NCBI RefSeq assembly: GCF_010119615.1
Contig: NZ_QOVG01000002.1
Location: 372,001 to 436,000 of the forward strand
Origin: Pseudoxanthomonas gei
GTDB taxonomy: Bacteria > Pseudomonadota > Gammaproteobacteria > Xanthomonadales > Xanthomonadaceae
Direction: 5' to 3'
Length of the DNA stretch: 64,000 bases
Position numbers and translations under genes: made by a program. Shown here piece after piece: positions 35,203 to 46,122 of this stretch; position 1 is the first letter of the stretch, and every line of letters starts with the position of its first letter. Under the pieces are notes generated by a model. It had not been told where the DNA came from, searched no databases, and saw nothing but the letters and a program-made list of their open reading frames with translations.

Positions 35203-36027
35203 TCAGAACTTGCCTTCGGTCATGGCATGGACCTTGTCGCGCAGCGCCACCAGGCGTGGCCCGAAATCGTTGACGAGCTTTTCCCGGGTCATCACCGACA
35301 CGCGTCCGCTGCAGTTGAAGGCCAGCACGCGGCTGCCGTCGGCCGACACCATCGGCACGCCGATGGCGAACACCTCCGGGTTCCAGTCGCCCATCGAGAA
35401 GCAGAATCCGTAGTGCTCGTAATCCTTGCGCGCCTTGACGATGCCGTCGCGCAGCTTGGGCCAGTAGCCCGGCTCGCATTCCTGTTCCAGGCGCCTGAGG
35501 TGATTTTCGAACACGTCGATCGGCCGGGTGGCCAGGTCGGCGCGGCCCAACGCGGTTGAGCCGTGCGGCACGCGCGCGCCTGCGGCCAGGTTCATCTGGA
35601 AGGTCGGGTCGCCCTGGCACACCTCCATCAGCACCATGCGGTCGCGGTCGCGATCGCCGGTGGCCAGCATCACCGCCGATTGGGTGTAGTCGGCCAGTTC
35701 GCGCATCAACGGCCGCGCGATCGCCACGACGTCATTGCCCTTCATGAAGGCATGGCCCAGCGACAGCACCGCCGTGCCCAAGGAATATTTTTCCTGGGCG
35801 GCCGAGTAGTTGAGATAGCCCAGCGCCGCCAGGGTGAAGGTGAAACGCGACACCGTGGCCTTGGGAAGGCCGGTCTCTCGAGAAATGTCCTGGTTGCCCA
35901 GGTACTGCGCTCCCTGCTCGAAGCAGCGCAGGATCGAAAACGCGCGCGAGACCGAGGTGACGAACAGCGGATGCGATGCGTCGATGGGATGGTTGAAGGT
36001 TTCGAGGCTGCGTTTCGGGTTGCCCAT
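35203..36027 (-). CDS. IclR-family transcriptional regulator
   Basis: Regulator of 274 residues: winged helix-turn-helix at about residues 24-75 (SRAFSILRCFEQG ... DISRETGLPKATVSRFTFTLAALGYL) and a C-terminal effector domain (RVPHGSTALGRA, FAIGVPMVSADGSRVLAFNC). IclR proteins typically control catabolic operons for aromatic, short-chain or fatty acids. It lies between an acyl-CoA dehydrogenase and a quinone oxidoreductase, all on the minus strand with gaps of about 50 nt, so it probably controls this cluster. Confidence 0.9.
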   Translation of the reverse strand: MGNPKRSLETFNHPIDASHPLFVTSVSRAFSILRCFEQGAQYLGNQDISRETGLPKATVSRFTFTLAALGYLNYSAAQEKYSLGTAVLSLGHAFMKGNDVVAIARPLMRELADYTQSAVMLATGDRDRDRMVLMEVCQGDPTFQMNLAAGARVPHGSTALGRADLATRPIDVFENHLRRLEQECEPGYWPKLRDGIVKARKDYEHYGFCFSMGDWNPEVFAIGVPMVSADGSRVLAFNCSGRVSVMTREKLVNDFGPRLVALRDKVHAMTEGKF

Positions 36028-36084
36028 GGTGTGTTCCGTATCAGTGGCGCTGCCCAGGCGCGTGCCTGGGTCGGCCGGTAAGGC

Positions 36085-37317
36085 TCAGGCGGGCGCCTGC
36101 ACTGCGTGCCTGGCCAGTTCCAGCCGCGCGATGGTGCCGCGATGCACTTCGTCAGGACCATCGGCGATGCGCAGCGTGCGCACGCCTGCATACATGGCCG
36201 CCAGCGGGAAATCCGCGGTGACGCCCGCGCCTCCGTGGGCCTGGATGGACCAGTCGATGATCCGGCAGGCGATGTTGGGCGCGACCACCTTGATCATCGC
36301 GATCTCCGCGCGCGCGCCCTTGTTGCCTACCGTGTCCATCATGTAGGCCGCCTTGAGCGTCAGCAGGCGCGCCTGCTCGATCATGCAGCGCGACTCGGCG
36401 ATGCGTTCGTGCCACACCGACTGGTCGGCTACCCGCTTGCCGAACGCCACGCGCGATTGCAGGCGCTGGCACATCAGTTCCAGCGCACGCTCGGCCACGC
36501 CTATGGAGCGCATGCAGTGATGGATGCGTCCCGGCCCCAGCCGCCCCTGCGCGATTTCAAAACCCCGGCCTTCGCCCAGCAACAGGTTGGCGGCAGGCAC
36601 GCGCACCTCGTGCAGCGCGATTTCCATGTGTCCATGCGGTGCGTCGTCGTAGCCGAATACCGGCAGGTGCCTTATCACCTCAATGCCCGGGGTATTGGCG
36701 GGCACCAGCAGCATCGATTGCTGCTGGTGGGTTGCGGCGGCCGGATCGGTCTTGCCCATCACGATGTAGAGCGCGCAGCGCGGATCACCGGCGCCGGAGG
36801 CAAACCATTTGCGCCCGTTGATCACGTACTCGTCGCCCTCGCGGCGCATCGAGCACTGGATGCTGGTGGCATCCGAAGAAGCGACTGCCGGTTCGGTCAT
36901 CAGGAAGGCCGAGCGGATGTCGCCCGCCAGCAGCGGTTCCAGCCATTGCTGTTTTTGCGCTTCGCTGCCGTAGCGCTCGATGGTTTCCATGTTGCCGGTG
37001 TCGGGTGCCGAGCAATTGAACACCTCTGGCGCCCACATCACCCGCCCCATGATTTCGCACAGCGGGGCGTACTCCAGGTTGGACAGGCCTTGGGGCGCGC
37101 GTTCGGACCTGGGCAGGAACAGGTTCCACAGTCCAAGCGCGCGCGCCTTCGGCTTCAGCTGTTCGACGACCTGGAGCGGCAGCCAGGGAGTGCCGGCTGC
37201 ATGGTTGCGTCCAAGCTCCTCCAGGTACCGCGGCTCTGCCGGCGAAATGGATTCGTCGAAGAAGCGCTGCAGCCGCGTGCGCAGGTCGTCGACTTTGGCG
37301 CTGTAGGAAAAATCCAT
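36085..37317 (-). CDS. Acyl-CoA dehydrogenase
   Basis: Flavoprotein of about 410 residues ([20 protein letters not shown] start). The FAD/substrate signatures are [20 protein letters not shown] and [22 protein letters not shown], and the C-terminus has [19 protein letters not shown], a form close to ACAD10/11-like enzymes. The frame reaches back to 37485, but ATG 37317 (or 37320) has GGGAG directly upstream. It heads a leftward unit with IclR and the oxidoreductase and is divergent from the comB-like gene. It would introduce an alpha,beta double bond into an acyl-CoA of unknown chain type. Confidence 0.9.
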   Translation of the reverse strand: MDFSYSAKVDDLRTRLQRFFDESISPAEPRYLEELGRNHAAGTPWLPLQVVEQLKPKARALGLWNLFLPRSERAPQGLSNLEYAPLCEIMGRVMWAPEVFNCSAPDTGNMETIERYGSEAQKQQWLEPLLAGDIRSAFLMTEPAVASSDATSIQCSMRREGDEYVINGRKWFASGAGDPRCALYIVMGKTDPAAATHQQQSMLLVPANTPGIEVIRHLPVFGYDDAPHGHMEIALHEVRVPAANLLLGEGRGFEIAQGRLGPGRIHHCMRSIGVAERALELMCQRLQSRVAFGKRVADQSVWHERIAESRCMIEQARLLTLKAAYMMDTVGNKGARAEIAMIKVVAPNIACRIIDWSIQAHGGAGVTADFPLAAMYAGVRTLRIADGPDEVHRGTIARLELARHAVQAPA

Positions 37318-37512
37318 CATCACTCCCATCTGCCGCAAACTGGAAGTTCCATTATCCGGAACCTGATTCTGATAGCTAGCTTTCATCCTAGGTCGCACCA
37401 TCAGGTCTGGCAAGCCCGAAATATGAGCTTGTTGCGTGCGTGGCAGTGCAAGTACGATGGTTGGGCGACATTGCACAAGTTCCAATGTGCGGAACTATAG
37501 GGATGGTTTCTG

Positions 37513-38226
37513 ATGCCGAAGCTGCACGTGCTGCTGAAGAAGGAAGAAGTCGATTCCGCGCGCCTTGAGGGCAAGGTCGTGATCGTCCTGGACGTGCTGT
37601 TCGGGACCTCCACCATCGTCCACGCGTTTGCGCAGGGAATCGTGTCCCTCTGGCCGGCGCGCGATGCCGCCGAGGCCCACCGCATCGCTGCAAACCTCGA
37701 CCAGCCGATGCTTGCCGGCGAGTTCCTGGCCGCCACCCTGCCGGGCTTCGCCCCGCCCACGCCGCTGGCATTGGCGGCCTGCGGCCTGCGTGGTGCCACT
37801 GTGGTGTACGCGACCACCAATGGCACGGCGGCCCTGGCCAACAGTTCCAATGCAGCCTTCGTCTATGTGGGCGCACTTTTGAACGGCGCCGCCCTGGTGG
37901 CACGCGTCACGCTCCTGCACCCCGACGCGCAGGTGCTGATCGTGTGTTCCGGATCGATGGAGCGCTTCAACCTGGAGGATTTCTACGGCGCCGGCCACCT
38001 GGTCGCCCACTTCGAGCGCCGCGGCAACTACGAGTTCACCGATGCGGCGCAAGCGGCGCTGTTGCTCTACCACGGCTGCGCCGCCCGCACCGCCCTGGGC
38101 GCATCCAGGGTGGGGCAAATGATGCTGGCGCAGGGTCTGCAGCATGAAGTCGATTGCGCCGCCCGGCTCGACGTGCTGGAGGTGGTGCCGGAGCTGCGCG
38201 ACGGCTGCGTGCGGCTGGCGGCATGA
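37513..38226 (+). CDS. ComB-like 2-phosphosulfolactate phosphatase family protein
   Basis: Protein of 237 residues of the ComB family (Mg-dependent 2-phosphosulfolactate phosphatase of coenzyme M synthesis in methanogens). Family features are KVVIVLDVLFGTSTIVHAF at the N-terminus, the YATTNGTAAL loop and VLIVCSGS. In a bacterium without any other coenzyme M gene in view, the real substrate is probably different. It heads the rightward acyl-CoA cluster, 91 nt before the bifunctional beta-oxidation gene, but has no obvious link to that chemistry. Confidence 0.8.
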   Translation: MPKLHVLLKKEEVDSARLEGKVVIVLDVLFGTSTIVHAFAQGIVSLWPARDAAEAHRIAANLDQPMLAGEFLAATLPGFAPPTPLALAACGLRGATVVYATTNGTAALANSSNAAFVYVGALLNGAALVARVTLLHPDAQVLIVCSGSMERFNLEDFYGAGHLVAHFERRGNYEFTDAAQAALLLYHGCAARTALGASRVGQMMLAQGLQHEVDCAARLDVLEVVPELRDGCVRLAA

Positions 38227-38316
38227 CCACTTTCGTCCTTCTGCAGTCACCCATGCAATCCCGTTCGCTACTTCCCGTTCGTCCAATCCCGTTTGCACCT
38301 GCCACAGGAACTGCAC

Positions 38317-40398
38317 ATGTCAGTCAGTCATGAAACCCGCGACGGCGTCGCCATCGTCACCCTGCAGAACCCGCCGGTGAATGGACTGGGCCTGGCGACG
38401 CGCCGCGGCCTGGTCGAAGCACTGGCGCATGCGCTTGCAGATGCCTCGGTAGAAGCCATCGTGGTCACCGGCGGTGCGCGTGCGTTTTCCGGGGGCGCCG
38501 ACATTCGCGAATTAAACCGGCCCGAATCCGGCATGGAGCCCACCCTTCCCACCGTGATTGCCGCATTCGAGAACAGCAGCAAGCCGGTGGTCGCCGCGAT
38601 CGAGGGGCTGGCGCTGGGCGGTGGCCTGGAACTGGCGCTGGGCATGCATCACCGCGTTGCCGGTAGCCGCGCGCAGATCGGGCTGCCGGAAGTGAAACTC
38701 GGCCTGCTGCCGGGTGCCGGGGGCACCCAGCGTCTGCCGCGCGCGGTCGGGCTGGAGACCGCGGTGAACATGATCATCTCCGGCGCACCCGTCGCTGCAG
38801 GCAAGCTGGCACAAAGCCGGTTGTTCGATCGCGTAGTGGATACCGACGTCGTGCAGGCAGCCATCGAAGTGGCCAAGGAAGCCGCCGCGTCCGGCGAACT
38901 GCACAAGGTGCGCGACTGGACGGTCGAGCACCCCGAAGCGGCCGTATTCCTTGCATCGGCGCGCACGGCGGTCGCGGCGGCATCGGCCCACTATCCGGCG
39001 CCACTCAGATGCCTGGATGCAATCGAGGCTGCGGTGAACCTGCCCTTCGACCAGGGCATCGAGACCGAACGGGCGGCTTTCGCCGATCTGATCCAGACCC
39101 CCGAGTCGAAGGCACTGCGTCATGCCTTCTTCTCCGAGCGCGCAGCGGGCAAGATTGCCGATGTCGGTGCGGATGTGGCGGTGCGCGAGGTCAAGCAGGT
39201 CGGCGTGGTCGGCGCCGGCACCATGGGCGCGGGCATCAGCATGAACTTCCTCAACGCCGGGATTCCGGTGACCTTGCTGGAAACCAGCCAGGACGCGCTG
39301 GATCGTGGCCTGGCCACCATCCGCAGGAACTACGAGGGCAGCGCGAAGAAGGGCAAGTTGACCGCCGAACAGGTGGAGCAGCGCATGGGCCTGCTGACGC
39401 CGACGCTCGAGTATGCAGACCTGAAGCACGCCGACCTGATCGTCGAGGCGGTGTTCGAGGAATACAGCGTCAAGGAATCTGTGTTCAGCCAGCTCGATGC
39501 GGTTGCCAGGCCAGGCGCCATCCTGGCCAGCAATACCTCCACCCTGGATGTGGATCGCATCGCCGCGTTCACCGGGCGTCCGCAGGACGTGCTGGGCCTG
39601 CATTTCTTCAGCCCGGCCAATGTGATGAAGCTGCTGGAAGTGGTGCGCGGCAAGGCCACGGCAAAGGACGTGCTGGCGACCGTGATGGCGCTGTCGAAGA
39701 AGATCGGCAAGACCGCCGTGGTGTCCGGCGTGTGCGATGGCTTCATCGGCAACCGCATGATCGAGCAGTACAGCAGGCAGGCAGGCTTCCTGCTCGACGA
39801 AGGCGCGCTGCCGCAGCAGATCGACCGGGCCATGGAAGCCTTCGGCTTCGCCATGGGCCCGTTCCGCATGGGCGACCTGGCCGGCAACGACATCGGTTGG
39901 GCGATCCGCAAGCGGCGTTACGTGGAAAAGCCGCACATGACCTATTCGAAGACCGCCGACCTGCTCTGCGAACTGGGCCGCTACGGCCAGAAGACCGGCG
40001 CGGGCTGGTACGACTACAGGCCTGGTGATCGCACCGCGCATCCATCGCAGTTGGTCAACGAGTTGATCGAAAGGCATTCCACCGATATCGGCCTGGTGCG
40101 CCGTGCGATCAGCGACGGGGAAATTGTCGAGCGGCTGGTCTACGCACTGGTGAACGAAGGCGCGCAGCTCCTGCAAGAGGACATCGCATCCAAGGCCTCG
40201 GACATCGACATCGTCTACCTGGCCGGGTACGGCTTCCCGGTCTGGCGTGGCGGCCCCATGTTTTACGCCGATACAGTCGGCTTGGACAAAGTGGTGGCCG
40301 CGATGCGCCGCTATGGCAAAGGCCATGAGGGCGCGGCGTGGGAACCGGCACCGCTGCTGCTGCAACTGGCAGAGGCCGGCAGGACATTCAACCCATGA
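38317..40398 (+). CDS. Bifunctional enoyl-CoA hydratase/3-hydroxyacyl-CoA dehydrogenase
   Basis: Fused beta-oxidation enzyme of 693 residues. Residues 1-190 form a crotonase domain (GGARAFSGGADIREL, IEGLALGGGLELALGMHHRV, PEVKLGLLPGAGGTQRLPR). From about residue 295 the NAD-binding GVVGAGTMGAGISMNFLNAGI begins the dehydrogenase, with the catalytic His in GLHFFSPANVMKLLEVV and two C-terminal domains. Order and length match FadB/FadJ and peroxisomal bifunctional enzymes. I chose the ATG at 38317 after AGGAA; an upstream TTG at 38293 is possible. Followed by two acyl-CoA dehydrogenases. Confidence 0.93.
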   Translation: MSVSHETRDGVAIVTLQNPPVNGLGLATRRGLVEALAHALADASVEAIVVTGGARAFSGGADIRELNRPESGMEPTLPTVIAAFENSSKPVVAAIEGLALGGGLELALGMHHRVAGSRAQIGLPEVKLGLLPGAGGTQRLPRAVGLETAVNMIISGAPVAAGKLAQSRLFDRVVDTDVVQAAIEVAKEAAASGELHKVRDWTVEHPEAAVFLASARTAVAAASAHYPAPLRCLDAIEAAVNLPFDQGIETERAAFADLIQTPESKALRHAFFSERAAGKIADVGADVAVREVKQVGVVGAGTMGAGISMNFLNAGIPVTLLETSQDALDRGLATIRRNYEGSAKKGKLTAEQVEQRMGLLTPTLEYADLKHADLIVEAVFEEYSVKESVFSQLDAVARPGAILASNTSTLDVDRIAAFTGRPQDVLGLHFFSPANVMKLLEVVRGKATAKDVLATVMALSKKIGKTAVVSGVCDGFIGNRMIEQYSRQAGFLLDEGALPQQIDRAMEAFGFAMGPFRMGDLAGNDIGWAIRKRRYVEKPHMTYSKTADLLCELGRYGQKTGAGWYDYRPGDRTAHPSQLVNELIERHSTDIGLVRRAISDGEIVERLVYALVNEGAQLLQEDIASKASDIDIVYLAGYGFPVWRGGPMFYADTVGLDKVVAAMRRYGKGHEGAAWEPAPLLLQLAEAGRTFNP

Positions 40399-40533
40399 GT
40401 GCGGCGCTGCATTGCAATCGGACACAACGGTCGGTCTCCACTTGGCCCAGGACGTCGCACAGGGCTGGATCGCAAGACAGAAACCCGCGCCTGCCCATTT
40501 CATCGAACCGCTAAATTCAGCCCCGGAGCCCGC

Positions 40534-41694
<1,161 letters not shown>

Positions 41695-41716
41695 TCACAC
41701 GCATCAGGAGCTGGCC

Positions 41717-42835
41717 ATGGACTTTGCCTTCAATGACGAACAGCAGATGCTGCTGGACACCACGCGCCGCTTCATCGCCGGGCGCTACAGCTTCGAACAG
41801 CGCAACCAGGTGCTGGGCTCGGCGGACGGATGGTCGCGCGAGGTGTGGGCGCAACTGGCCGACCTGGGCTTGCTGGCCATCAACATCCCTGAAGAACAGG
41901 GCGGCATCGGTGCCGGGCCGCTGGGAACCATGCTGGTCGGCAATGCCATCGGTGAAGGCCTGCTGCTGGAGCCATTCTGGTCCAGCGCAGTGGTCGCCAC
42001 GCACGCCATCGGGACGCTGGCTTCGTCGGCACAGCGCGCTGCACTGCTGCCGGCATTGGCCAGTGGCGAGTCGATCGCGGTACTGGCCCATGACGAAGCG
42101 GGTACCCGCTTTGACGCAATGAACGTCGAGATGACCGCGGTTGCCCGAGGCGATGGTTGGGAACTGCAGGGCAGGAAGTGCGCCGTCTACCATGCGTCCG
42201 CCGCCAACGTTTTGCTGGTGTCGGCGAAAGTGGGCAGCGAACTGGGGGTGTTCATGGTGCCGTCCGATGCCACGGGAATGCAGCTCAGCGCGTTCACCAC
42301 CGTGGACGGGCAGGCTGCGGCGGACGTGGCGTTCGACCAGGTGATGCTGGGTGCCGAAGCGCGGCTCGGTGGCGATGCACATGAGACATTGCCGGCGGTA
42401 CTCGACTACGCACTGGCGGCGCTGTGTGCAGAAGCGTTCGGCGCCATGGACCGCATCCTCGCCGCCACCATCGCCTACAGCCGCGCGCGGGTGCAGTTCG
42501 GCGCGCCGATCGGCAGCTTCCAGGCTCTGCAGCACCGCATGGCCGACATGTTCATGCACCTGGAGCAGGCCCGCTCCATGTCCTACCTGGCCGCATCGCA
42601 ATGCCTCAATCCCGATGCGCAGGCACGTGGCCAGGCGCTGTCCGCGGCCAAGGCGCTGATGGGCCAGGCCGCGCGATTCATCGGCCAGCAGTCGGTGCAG
42701 TTGCACGGCGGCATGGGCATGACCGACGAGCTGGATGTCAGCCATTATTTCAAGCGCCTGCTGGCGTTTGAATTGCGCTGTGGCAGCAGCGACCAGCATC
42801 TGGAAAATTACCGCTCCGGACTGCGTGCCGCCTGA
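41717..42835 (+). CDS. Acyl-CoA dehydrogenase (second of pair)
   Basis: Acyl-CoA dehydrogenase family protein of 372 residues (MDFAFNDEQQMLLDTTRRFI). The central flavin-binding segment normally reading xxTExxxGSD is replaced by VLAHDEAGTRFDAMNVEM, while the C-terminal QLHGGMGMTDELDVSHYFKRL is kept. Degenerate partners of this kind often form heterocomplexes with a complete dehydrogenase, here the gene 22 nt upstream. Substrate unknown. The following oxidoreductase gene starts 84 nt later. Confidence 0.88.
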   Translation: MDFAFNDEQQMLLDTTRRFIAGRYSFEQRNQVLGSADGWSREVWAQLADLGLLAINIPEEQGGIGAGPLGTMLVGNAIGEGLLLEPFWSSAVVATHAIGTLASSAQRAALLPALASGESIAVLAHDEAGTRFDAMNVEMTAVARGDGWELQGRKCAVYHASAANVLLVSAKVGSELGVFMVPSDATGMQLSAFTTVDGQAAADVAFDQVMLGAEARLGGDAHETLPAVLDYALAALCAEAFGAMDRILAATIAYSRARVQFGAPIGSFQALQHRMADMFMHLEQARSMSYLAASQCLNPDAQARGQALSAAKALMGQAARFIGQQSVQLHGGMGMTDELDVSHYFKRLLAFELRCGSSDQHLENYRSGLRAA

Positions 42836-42919
42836 CTGGAAAGCCGTTGCGCAGGCCTTCGATGACGCCCGCTTTCGCGCAGTTGGTCTATCCTCGGCGC
42901 CTGGTGCAGGAGCAGGTCC

Positions 42920-45241
42920 ATGAGCGAGCGCAAGGTTCCGGGAGTCGACGATTACCAGGGTCCCGCCGGTGGCTGGGGTTCGCTCGCTGCGGTGGCGCGC
43001 GTGCTGAAGGGGCAGATGGCGGTGGGTCGCGAGACCGCGGCGCTGCGACGGGTCAACCAGCCGGCAGGCTTCGATTGCCCGGGCTGTGCCTGGCCTGATC
43101 CCAGGCACACCTCATCCTTCGAGTTCTGCGAGAACGGCGCCAAGGCGGTGTCGTGGGAAGCGACCGGCAAGCGCGCCACGCCCGGGTTCTTCGCCGCCCA
43201 CACCTTGTCCGAATTGTGGGAGTGGAGCGACCACGCGCTGGAGGGCGAAGGCCGGCTCACCCATCCGATGGCCTATGACCCGGCCAGCGACCGCTACCTG
43301 CCGACCAGCTGGGAAGACGCCTTTCAAGCCATTGGCGCCGGACTGCGCGCGCTGCCGCATCCGGACATGGCCGAGTTCTACACCTCGGGCCGCACCTCCA
43401 ACGAGGCCGCGTTCCTGTACCAGCTGATGGTGCGCGAATACGGCACCAACAATTTCCCGGACTGCTCCAACATGTGCCACGAGGCCACCAGCGTCGGCCT
43501 TCCCGATTCGATCGGCGTCGGCAAGGGCACGGTGACGCTGGAGGATTTCGAACACTGCGACGCGCTTTTCAGCTTTGGCCACAATCCGGGCACCAACCAT
43601 CCGCGCATGCTGGGCACGCTGCGCGAGATATCGAAACGCGGCGTGCCGATCATCGCGGTCAATCCGCTGCGCGAACGCGGGCTGGAGCGCTTCACCTCGC
43701 CGCAGGATCCCGGCGAAATGCTCACCAATCGCTCCACGCCGATAGCGCAGACCTATTACCAGGTCAAGATCGGCGGCGACGTGGCCCTGCTCAAGGGCAT
43801 GATGAAGTGGCTGCTGGAAGCCGATGCCGTCGACCTTGCGGCCGGCGGAAAGGGTGTGCTGGACCACGACTTCATCGCCGGACACACCACCGGCATCGAG
43901 GGCTTGCGAGCGGACCTCGCGGCCACGCGCTGGGACGACATCATCGAAGTGTCCGGCCTGGCACGCAGCGACATCGAGGCGGCCGCGCAGGTGTACGCGC
44001 AGGCCGAAAGCGTGATCCTCTGCTACGGCATGGGCATGACCCAGCATCGCTTCGGCACGCGCAACGTGCAGCAGATGGCCAACCTGATGCTGCTGCGCGG
44101 GAACATCGGCCGCCCCGGCGCCGGCATCGCGCCGATCCGCGGCCACTCCAACGTGCAGGGCGACCGCACCGTAGGCATCACCGAGAAGCCGACCCAGGCG
44201 CTGGTCGATGCGATCCAGCGCACCTATGGCTTCGAGTTCCCGCTGACCCACGGCCACGATGCGGTGGAGGCGGTGCGGGCCATCCGCGATGGCCGTTCCA
44301 AGGCGCTGGTGTGCCTGGGCGGCAACCTGGCGGTGGCGATCTCCGACCCGGAAACCACGTTCCCGGCGATGCGCAAGCTCGACCTGGTCGTGCACATCGC
44401 CACCAAGCTCAATCGCTCGCATCTGATTCCGGCGAAGCAGGCCTTCCTGCTGCCGTGCCTGGGCCGCACTGAACTGGACCTGCAAAATGGTGTGGTGCAA
44501 TCGGTGACGGTGGAAGACTCGATGTCGATGGTGCACGCCTCGCAGGGCGGGCTGAAGCCTGCTTCCGAACATCTGCTGTCCGAGCCCGCCATCGTCGCCG
44601 GCATCGCGCGCGCCACGCTGCCCCGGACGAAAGTGGACTGGCAGGGCCTGGTCGCCGACTACGGCCGCATTCGCGACGACATCGAGTCGGTGTTCCCGAT
44701 CTTCCAGGACTACAACCGGCGTGTGCGCGAGCCCGGCGGCTTCCGCCTGCCGGTCGGTGCCTCGGTGCGCGACTGGGGTGGCCCCGACAAGAAAGCGAAA
44801 TTCCTGGTCTCGCCTGGCCTCAACGAGGACCTGCGCAACAACGACGCCGGCGTGCTGACCATGACCACGATCCGCTCGCACGACCAGTACAACACCACGA
44901 TCTACGGTTTCAGCGACCGCTACCGTGGCATCAACGGGCGGCGTGACGTGGTTTTCATGAATGCCGTGGACATGGAAGAGCGCAAGCTGGTGCATGGCGA
45001 TCGCATCGACGTGGAAGCATGCGGGTCAGCCAGTGCAACGCGCTCCGTATCGCGCAGCGTGCGCGGTTTCATCGCGGTGCGATACGACATCCCACGTGGT
45101 TCCACTGCCATGTATTACCCCGAAGGCAATTGCCTGGTGGCGCTGGACAGCCACGACCCGCAGTCGGGTACACCCGCCTACAAGTCGATCCCGGTGCGAA
45201 TCGTCGCGGCCCGCGATCCAGAAGCAGATGGTGGCGGCTGA
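42920..45241 (+). CDS. FdhF/YdeP-family molybdopterin oxidoreductase
   Basis: Large oxidoreductase of 773 residues of the formate-dehydrogenase-H-like YdeP group. It has the molybdopterin domains (FYTSGRTSNEAAFLYQLMVREYGTNN, MLLRGNIGRPGAGIAPIRGHSNVQG, and a C-terminal molydopterin dinucleotide-binding domain with TMTTIRSHDQYNTTIYG). The N-terminus has only the Cys pair FDCPGCAWPD and lacks the full four-Cys iron-sulfur motif of classical formate dehydrogenases, as in YdeP. fdhD overlaps its 3' end, so it probably receives a sulfurated Mo/bis-MGD cofactor. The physiological substrate is not known; YdeP is tied to acid resistance in E. coli. Confidence 0.9.
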   Translation: MSERKVPGVDDYQGPAGGWGSLAAVARVLKGQMAVGRETAALRRVNQPAGFDCPGCAWPDPRHTSSFEFCENGAKAVSWEATGKRATPGFFAAHTLSELWEWSDHALEGEGRLTHPMAYDPASDRYLPTSWEDAFQAIGAGLRALPHPDMAEFYTSGRTSNEAAFLYQLMVREYGTNNFPDCSNMCHEATSVGLPDSIGVGKGTVTLEDFEHCDALFSFGHNPGTNHPRMLGTLREISKRGVPIIAVNPLRERGLERFTSPQDPGEMLTNRSTPIAQTYYQVKIGGDVALLKGMMKWLLEADAVDLAAGGKGVLDHDFIAGHTTGIEGLRADLAATRWDDIIEVSGLARSDIEAAAQVYAQAESVILCYGMGMTQHRFGTRNVQQMANLMLLRGNIGRPGAGIAPIRGHSNVQGDRTVGITEKPTQALVDAIQRTYGFEFPLTHGHDAVEAVRAIRDGRSKALVCLGGNLAVAISDPETTFPAMRKLDLVVHIATKLNRSHLIPAKQAFLLPCLGRTELDLQNGVVQSVTVEDSMSMVHASQGGLKPASEHLLSEPAIVAGIARATLPRTKVDWQGLVADYGRIRDDIESVFPIFQDYNRRVREPGGFRLPVGASVRDWGGPDKKAKFLVSPGLNEDLRNNDAGVLTMTTIRSHDQYNTTIYGFSDRYRGINGRRDVVFMNAVDMEERKLVHGDRIDVEACGSASATRSVSRSVRGFIAVRYDIPRGSTAMYYPEGNCLVALDSHDPQSGTPAYKSIPVRIVAARDPEADGGG

Positions 45242-46076
45242 TCCCGTCGCCGGCGCTGGCGTGGCAAGCCGTGCCGTGCTGGAGGTGCGGGCCGGTGTCG
45301 CCGAGCCGAAGCTGGACCTGCTGGCAGAGGAGGTCCCGGTCGGCGTGCATTACGACGGCATCCCGTTCGCGGTGATGATGGCTTCGCCGGGAAACCTGCT
45401 GGATTTCGCGCACGGGTTTTCGCTGACCGAGCGTGGCATCGCTTGCGGCGGCATCGTGGAAGTCGACGTGCGCGATGTGCTGGAAGGCATCGTGCTGGAC
45501 ATTCGAACCACCGATCCCGCTTCGGCCATGATGTCTTCGGACCAGACCCGGCTGATGCCAGGCCGCAGTGGTTGCGGCATCTGTGGCAGCCGCCTGCTGG
45601 AGGAGGTGGTCAGGCAACCGGCCGCGGTCGGCGAAGGCGTCGTGCTGGCAGCGCAGGCACTGGAAGTCGCGTTGGTTGCTTTGCAGGACCGGCAACCCTT
45701 GAATGCCGCCACCGGCGCGATCCATGCGGCGGCCTGGTGCAACGTTTATGGCACGGTAGTTGAGGTGCGCGAGGACGTGGGCCGCCACAACGCGCTGGAC
45801 AAGCTGATCGGCGCGATGTTGCGCGCAGGCATCGATCCGGCCACGGGTTTCGCACTGGTGACCAGCCGTGCGAGCTACGAGATGGTCACCAAGGCCGCGA
45901 TTGCCGGTATCCCGCTGCTGGCCGCGATTTCCGCGCCGACGGCTTTGGCGGTCGACCTGGCGCAGTCGTGCGGGCTGACCCTGGCCGGCTTTGTCCGTCC
46001 CGGAAGGCATGTGGTGTACAGCCATCCGTGGCGGCTGCGAGTTCGGCCGCGGCAAGCAGCGGAGCATGCTTCTTGA
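45228..46076 (+). CDS. fdhD: FdhD, sulfurtransferase for molybdenum cofactor
   Basis: Formate dehydrogenase accessory protein of 282 residues that passes sulfur from IscS to the Mo cofactor. The functional CxxC is in GRSGCGICGSRLLEEV; FAHGFSLTERGI, DVGRHNALDKLIGAML and SRASYEMVTKAAIAGIPLL are family blocks. The frame runs far upstream inside fdhF, but the ATG at 45228 begins the family N-terminus and overlaps the oxidoreductase stop by 14 nt. Gene order implies service to the preceding oxidoreductase. Confidence 0.93.
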   Translation: MVAADPVAGAGVASRAVLEVRAGVAEPKLDLLAEEVPVGVHYDGIPFAVMMASPGNLLDFAHGFSLTERGIACGGIVEVDVRDVLEGIVLDIRTTDPASAMMSSDQTRLMPGRSGCGICGSRLLEEVVRQPAAVGEGVVLAAQALEVALVALQDRQPLNAATGAIHAAAWCNVYGTVVEVREDVGRHNALDKLIGAMLRAGIDPATGFALVTSRASYEMVTKAAIAGIPLLAAISAPTALAVDLAQSCGLTLAGFVRPGRHVVYSHPWRLRVRPRQAAEHAS

Positions 46077-46122
46077 GACCTGTCCGAGAACAAGTTTGCG
46101 TGTGTGCCGGCTTCGGGCTTTG

